The notes beneath the pieces are model-generated. The model was not told the DNA's origin. It worked only from the letters and a program-made list of their open reading frames with translations, and did no database searches. 17,069 nt of DNA from JACKII01 sp041687435 (GTDB taxonomy: Bacteria; Pseudomonadota; Alphaproteobacteria; Bin95): positions 1 to 17,069 of the forward strand of contig JAWLBX010000041.1 of assembly GCA_041687435.1 (NCBI GenBank). The letters run 5' to 3'. The stretch's first letter is position 1. Each line of letters opens with the position of its first letter. This document shows positions 15,255-17,069 of the stretch, piece after piece. Made by a program: the position numbers and the translations under genes.

Positions 15255-15409
15255 ACCACGACAGGCCCATCCAAGGCGAAGGCGAAGTCGTCTACCTCGT
15301 CGCCCACAAGCTTGAGGAATTGCCGGACGAACGGTCGAGTGGAGAGGACGCCGACGGCTCCGACAGCCGTGTCGACGCGATCACGGTCAGGACGCGGGAC
15401 TTTCGGTAG
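15230..15409 (+). pseudogene. 3' fragment resembling error-prone DNA polymerase dnaE2
   Basis: A 59-codon plus-strand frame ending TAG at 15407-15409 contains RPIQGEGEVVYLVAHKLEEL and ends DAITVRTRDFR. This looks like the extreme C-terminus of DnaE2 (ImuC), where G-x-I-Q-x-E-G-E-V-x-x-L-V-A is followed by a spacer and a final I-x-V-(K/R)-(T/A)-R-(D/N)-F-R. The spacer here is much shorter than in the intact protein, so an internal segment is also gone. Everything upstream of about 15260 is missing; there the sequence turns into the AlpA remnant on the other strand. It is a fragment with no expected activity. The match is from memory of the family and needs an alignment. Confidence 0.45.
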
Positions 15410-15503
15410 CGGGGCCGGAGGTCGGCGGTCCATGGCCATCGCCAGGCATATCAGGTTCCCAATAGCTGAAGCCTCCGGCAAATCCCTGTGCTAGGTTTGG
15501 CGG

Positions 15504-15890
15504 ATGTTTGGCATATTGCATCTGTTCGGCCGGTCACCGGATCTGAAGGCGTTGGACCACGCGCTGCGGGAAGCCGGGCTGCATCCCCAGATCGTGCCGG
15601 AGGCCGTGAAGCTCACAACCATCCGACTGCTCAAAGCCGAGGCAAGGGGCGGCGCCCGCCCTTCCGAAGCCGACTGGCACGATACGGCCCAACTGCTCGC
15701 CTATTGCATCCAGGGCCGCGAGGAGTTCGTCGCGTGCAACGGCGTCCTTGCGGCCGAGCGTGCCGAGGACCGCCTCTGCCATGCCATTACCGCCGAAGAT
15801 AGCCTGGATGCCAGGCTCATCCTGCTGACCCTGCATGCGGGCGTGATCGCCCCCGACATCGGCGACCGTTTCGATCTTGAGAGCGGATAG
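15504..15890 (+). CDS. Conserved hypothetical protein (intact copy of the duplicated gene)
   Basis: A 128-residue soluble protein, MFGILHLFGRSPDLKALDHA at the start, mostly helical by composition, with no signal peptide or membrane segment. I recall similar alphaproteobacterial hypothetical proteins (pattern F-x-R-S-x-x-L-x-A-L-D-x-A-L-x-x-A-G-L-x-P...V-P-E-A-V-K-L) but know no function. The second copy at 12872 supports the plus strand and this frame, because most differences between copies are at third positions of these codons. The minus strand is also open here, but its predicted peptide changes at random positions between copies. The start ATG 15504 has only a weak purine stretch (GGCGG). 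It ends 37 bases before the converging terminase gene. Confidence 0.7.
   Translation: MFGILHLFGRSPDLKALDHALREAGLHPQIVPEAVKLTTIRLLKAEARGGARPSEADWHDTAQLLAYCIQGREEFVACNGVLAAERAEDRLCHAITAEDSLDARLILLTLHAGVIAPDIGDRFDLESG
15602..15890 (+). repeat. Direct repeat, right copy (pairs with 12872-13160)
   Basis: This is the part of the 15504 gene shared with 12872-13160: same orientation, 289 bases, no gaps, about 12 mismatches by eye. The offset between copies is exactly 2730 bases and the MFS gene lies between. Homologous recombination between them would delete the transporter and leave one full-length or hybrid gene. Confidence 0.85.
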
Positions 15891-15927
15891 GACTGCGGCC
15901 ACCCACGGGGCGGCCTGCCGCCTTCCC

Positions 15928-16374
15928 TCAGTCGAACTCCCAAGGCTCCGGGCTGGTCGGGATACGGATGGCGAGGCGGGAGCGGGCCGATGGGGTCAGG
16001 CCGAGTTCGGCCATCAGCCGGGTCATCAACTCCACCTGCTTGTTGGAGATCGTCAGCCAGGGCGAGACCTGGACGTAGCCGGCCGGTGTCTTCAGCAGCG
16101 GCGGCGTTTCCGCCAGCTTGCGCTCCGCCTCGACCCAGCGGCCATAGGCTTGGCAGTAGGCCGCCAGAACCGACCGGTCGACCTGTGTCAGCAGGCCGAT
16201 CTCGTGCAGGCTCCCGGCGAGCCGCTTCCACTCCGCCTTCGCCGGCGCCGACAGGTGTGCCGGGCAGGTCGGCCGGGTTCGGGGCGGTTGCGGCTCCCGG
16301 CCATTGATCCGGCGCTTGCCGGGATTGCCCTGGACCAGCTTCAAGGCCGTCGGCTTCGGCTTCCGCCCCCTCAT
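15928..16374 (-). CDS. Phage terminase small subunit, P27 family
   Basis: A 148-residue protein that begins MRGRKPKPTALKLVQGNPGK, the hallmark N-terminus of P27-type (Terminase_4) small subunits, followed by the usual GREPQPPRTRPTCPAHL linker. A helical oligomerisation region (about 45-125) has LTQVDRSVLAAYCQAYGRW and SNKQVELMTRLMAELGLTPS. The small subunit recognises phage DNA and hands it to the large terminase for packaging. Its start overlaps the stop of an upstream minus-strand frame (ATGA at 16374-16371). The large terminase gene, which should follow on the minus strand to the left, is absent; the plus-strand repeat gene lies there instead. This marks a truncated prophage or phage-derived island. 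Confidence 0.9.
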   Translation of the reverse strand: MRGRKPKPTALKLVQGNPGKRRINGREPQPPRTRPTCPAHLSAPAKAEWKRLAGSLHEIGLLTQVDRSVLAAYCQAYGRWVEAERKLAETPPLLKTPAGYVQVSPWLTISNKQVELMTRLMAELGLTPSARSRLAIRIPTSPEPWEFD

Positions 16375-16619
16375 TGGCCCACCGTGGCGGCTCTGGCACG
16401 GTCATTCATGCAGAACACCCGTTCCACCCCCAGACTTGGTCGACTCCTGCGGGCCATTATCGACGGCCCCTCAGGCCCAAAACCCGCAGGAATGCGGGCT
16501 TTGTAAGCTGAATGGCCAGGGGGATACCCGGTCGGCAATTTCGCGGCTGTCAAAAGAGAACTCCCCCCCCGGTCTGTGATCGAAGCCCTGTAGGGATTGG
16601 ACCGCCCCCCCGGGGTCAT
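16371..16619 (-). CDS. Uncertain 82-residue frame coupled to the terminase gene
   Basis: From ATG 16619 a minus-strand frame of 82 codons ends at TGA 16373-16371, overlapping the terminase start as ATGA. The peptide is rich in Gly, Pro, Arg and Ser, with TGYPPGHSAYKARIPAGFG in the middle and MNDRARAATVGQ at the end, and shows no known domain. The coding strand carries a run of seven G (16611-16605) and a run of eight G (16570-16563), which are slippage-prone. An HNH nuclease gene often sits in this place in related phage modules, but no HNH motif is visible. It may be non-coding spacer whose last part happens to be open. Confidence 0.25.
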   Translation of the reverse strand: MTPGGRSNPYRASITDRGGSSLLTAAKLPTGYPPGHSAYKARIPAGFGPEGPSIMARRSRPSLGVERVFCMNDRARAATVGQ

Positions 16620-16648
16620 ATCCGTCGCCCCTGCAGCGTAGCGGCGGC

Positions 16649-16864
16649 CTAACGCACCCTCCAGCCTTCGAACAGCCGGCGCAGCGCAAACGAGCGGACG
16701 AGGCTCAGGCCCGTGAAGACCAGTCCGATGCCAAGGTTCTGCGCCAGGGTGGCGTGCAGGCCGAAGGTCGGGAAGATCAGGATCTGCGCCAGCACGGCCA
16801 CGGCGTAGCCGACGAGCACGTTGGTCCCTGCCTCGATCAGCGACATGGTCCGGCTCTGCGTCAT
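16649..16864 (-). CDS. DUF7220-like small phage membrane protein
   Basis: A 71-residue protein, MTQSRTMSLIEAGTNVLVGY at the start, with two hydrophobic segments (about 16-32 and 40-56) and a basic tail (ALRRLFEGWRVR). The pattern SR-x-MSL-(I/V)-EA-x-x-N-V-x-V-GY-x-VAV-x-x-Q-I-x-(I/V)-FP-x-FGL matches the DUF7220 family as I recall it, found in prophage packaging regions of Proteobacteria; function unknown. Its start overlaps the stop of the methyltransferase gene (ATGA at 16864-16861), so the two are translationally coupled. Confidence 0.7.
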   Translation of the reverse strand: MTQSRTMSLIEAGTNVLVGYAVAVLAQILIFPTFGLHATLAQNLGIGLVFTGLSLVRSFALRRLFEGWRVR

Positions 16865-17069
16865 GGACCGCCCTCCGCAGCGCTGCCCAGCCGTTCCGAC
16901 TGCACGTCGGCAAACGAACGCCCGTCGTCGGCCAGCACCGCCTCGGCACCGGCGAACGCCTGCCAGCGCTGGACGGCAACATCCACATAGGCCGGATCGA
17001 GTTCGATCGCATGGCAGGCCCGCCCCGTCGTCTCCGCCGCAATCAGCGAGGTTCCGGAACCGCAGAACG
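16861..17069 (-). CDS. Site-specific DNA methyltransferase, C-terminal part (cut by right edge)
   Basis: The last 68 codons of a minus-strand gene whose beginning lies outside the window. CGSGTSLIAAETTGRACHAI contains the S-adenosylmethionine-binding motif I of DNA N4/N6 methyltransferases (F-x-G-S-G-T-(S/T)-L-I-A-A). It is followed by ELDPAYVDVAVQRWQAF, the usual acidic loop and helix after motif I in circularly arranged (beta-type) enzymes, where motif I comes last. In phage and GTA-like modules such enzymes often have an N-terminal ParB-like nuclease domain, which cannot be checked here. It is coupled by ATGA to the DUF7220-like gene. Confidence 0.85.
   Translation of the reverse strand, partial: FCGSGTSLIAAETTGRACHAIELDPAYVDVAVQRWQAFAGAEAVLADDGRSFADVQSERLGSAAEGGP

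Noticed and set aside
16371..17042. 223-codon minus-strand frame across the DUF7220 and methyltransferase genes
   Set aside because: Its upstream part is the wrong frame of two coupled recognised genes; only the last 82 codons are kept as an uncertain entry.
1..17069. CRISPR array, rRNA, tRNA or complete insertion sequence
   Set aside because: Read on both strands: no regularly spaced short repeats, no tRNA-like cloverleaf, no transposase and no paired terminal inverted repeats were seen.

Overview
The window is GC-rich bacterial DNA. The protein families point to an alphaproteobacterium, probably close to the Rhodobacterales (Rhodobacter/Paracoccus-like). This rests on recognising the proteins, since no rRNA or tRNA is present to fix the taxonomy. 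It has three parts: a decaying left flank (1-4324), a compact respiratory operon (4325-12854), and a right flank of mobile-element and prophage debris around one intact transporter gene (12855-17069).

Left flank: two intact minus-strand genes encode a voltage-gated channel with an unusual pore signature (176-967) and a DUF21/CNNM-type membrane protein (1494-2534). Two plus-strand genes are dead. One carries two in-frame stop codons (1142-1441). The other, DUF6635-like, has a lost G in a G-run, a gained C in a C-run and probably a lost segment near its end (2897-3747). A gene-poor stretch follows (3776-4324), with an 18-bp palindrome just ahead of the operon.

Respiratory operon: the genes run triheme cytochrome c, Tat-type small subunit, GMC flavoprotein with a 3Fe-4S cysteine pattern, CtaG-like assembly factor, CopD-like membrane protein, [DUF2231 protein on the opposite strand], cytochrome oxidase subunit II, and a subunit I fused to a subunit III-like domain. 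Almost every same-strand junction is an ATGA overlap. The likely path is sugar or alcohol -> FAD -> 3Fe-4S -> three c hemes -> CuA -> heme a/a3-CuB -> O2, a whole periplasmic oxidation chain in one block. Subunit I keeps all heme and CuB ligands and the cross-linking Tyr, but the K-pathway lysine position is Gln and the D-pathway asparagine positions are Leu and Ser. This is the most interesting functional signal in the window. The antisense DUF2231 gene makes the block look like a non-contiguous operon.

Right flank: a gene of unknown function occurs as a full copy (15504-15890) and a 5'-truncated copy fused just behind the oxidase operon (12872-13160). The two direct repeats, about 96% identical, bracket an intact MFS transporter (13768-15000). 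Around them lie minus-strand remnants of two small membrane-protein genes, an AlpA-type regulator tail, a dnaE2-like 3' fragment, and a minus-strand phage packaging module (methyltransferase end, DUF7220, an uncertain 82-residue reading frame, P27-family terminase small subunit) with no large terminase next to it. The region looks like the scar of repeated insertion and deletion. I found no CRISPR array, rRNA, tRNA or complete insertion sequence.
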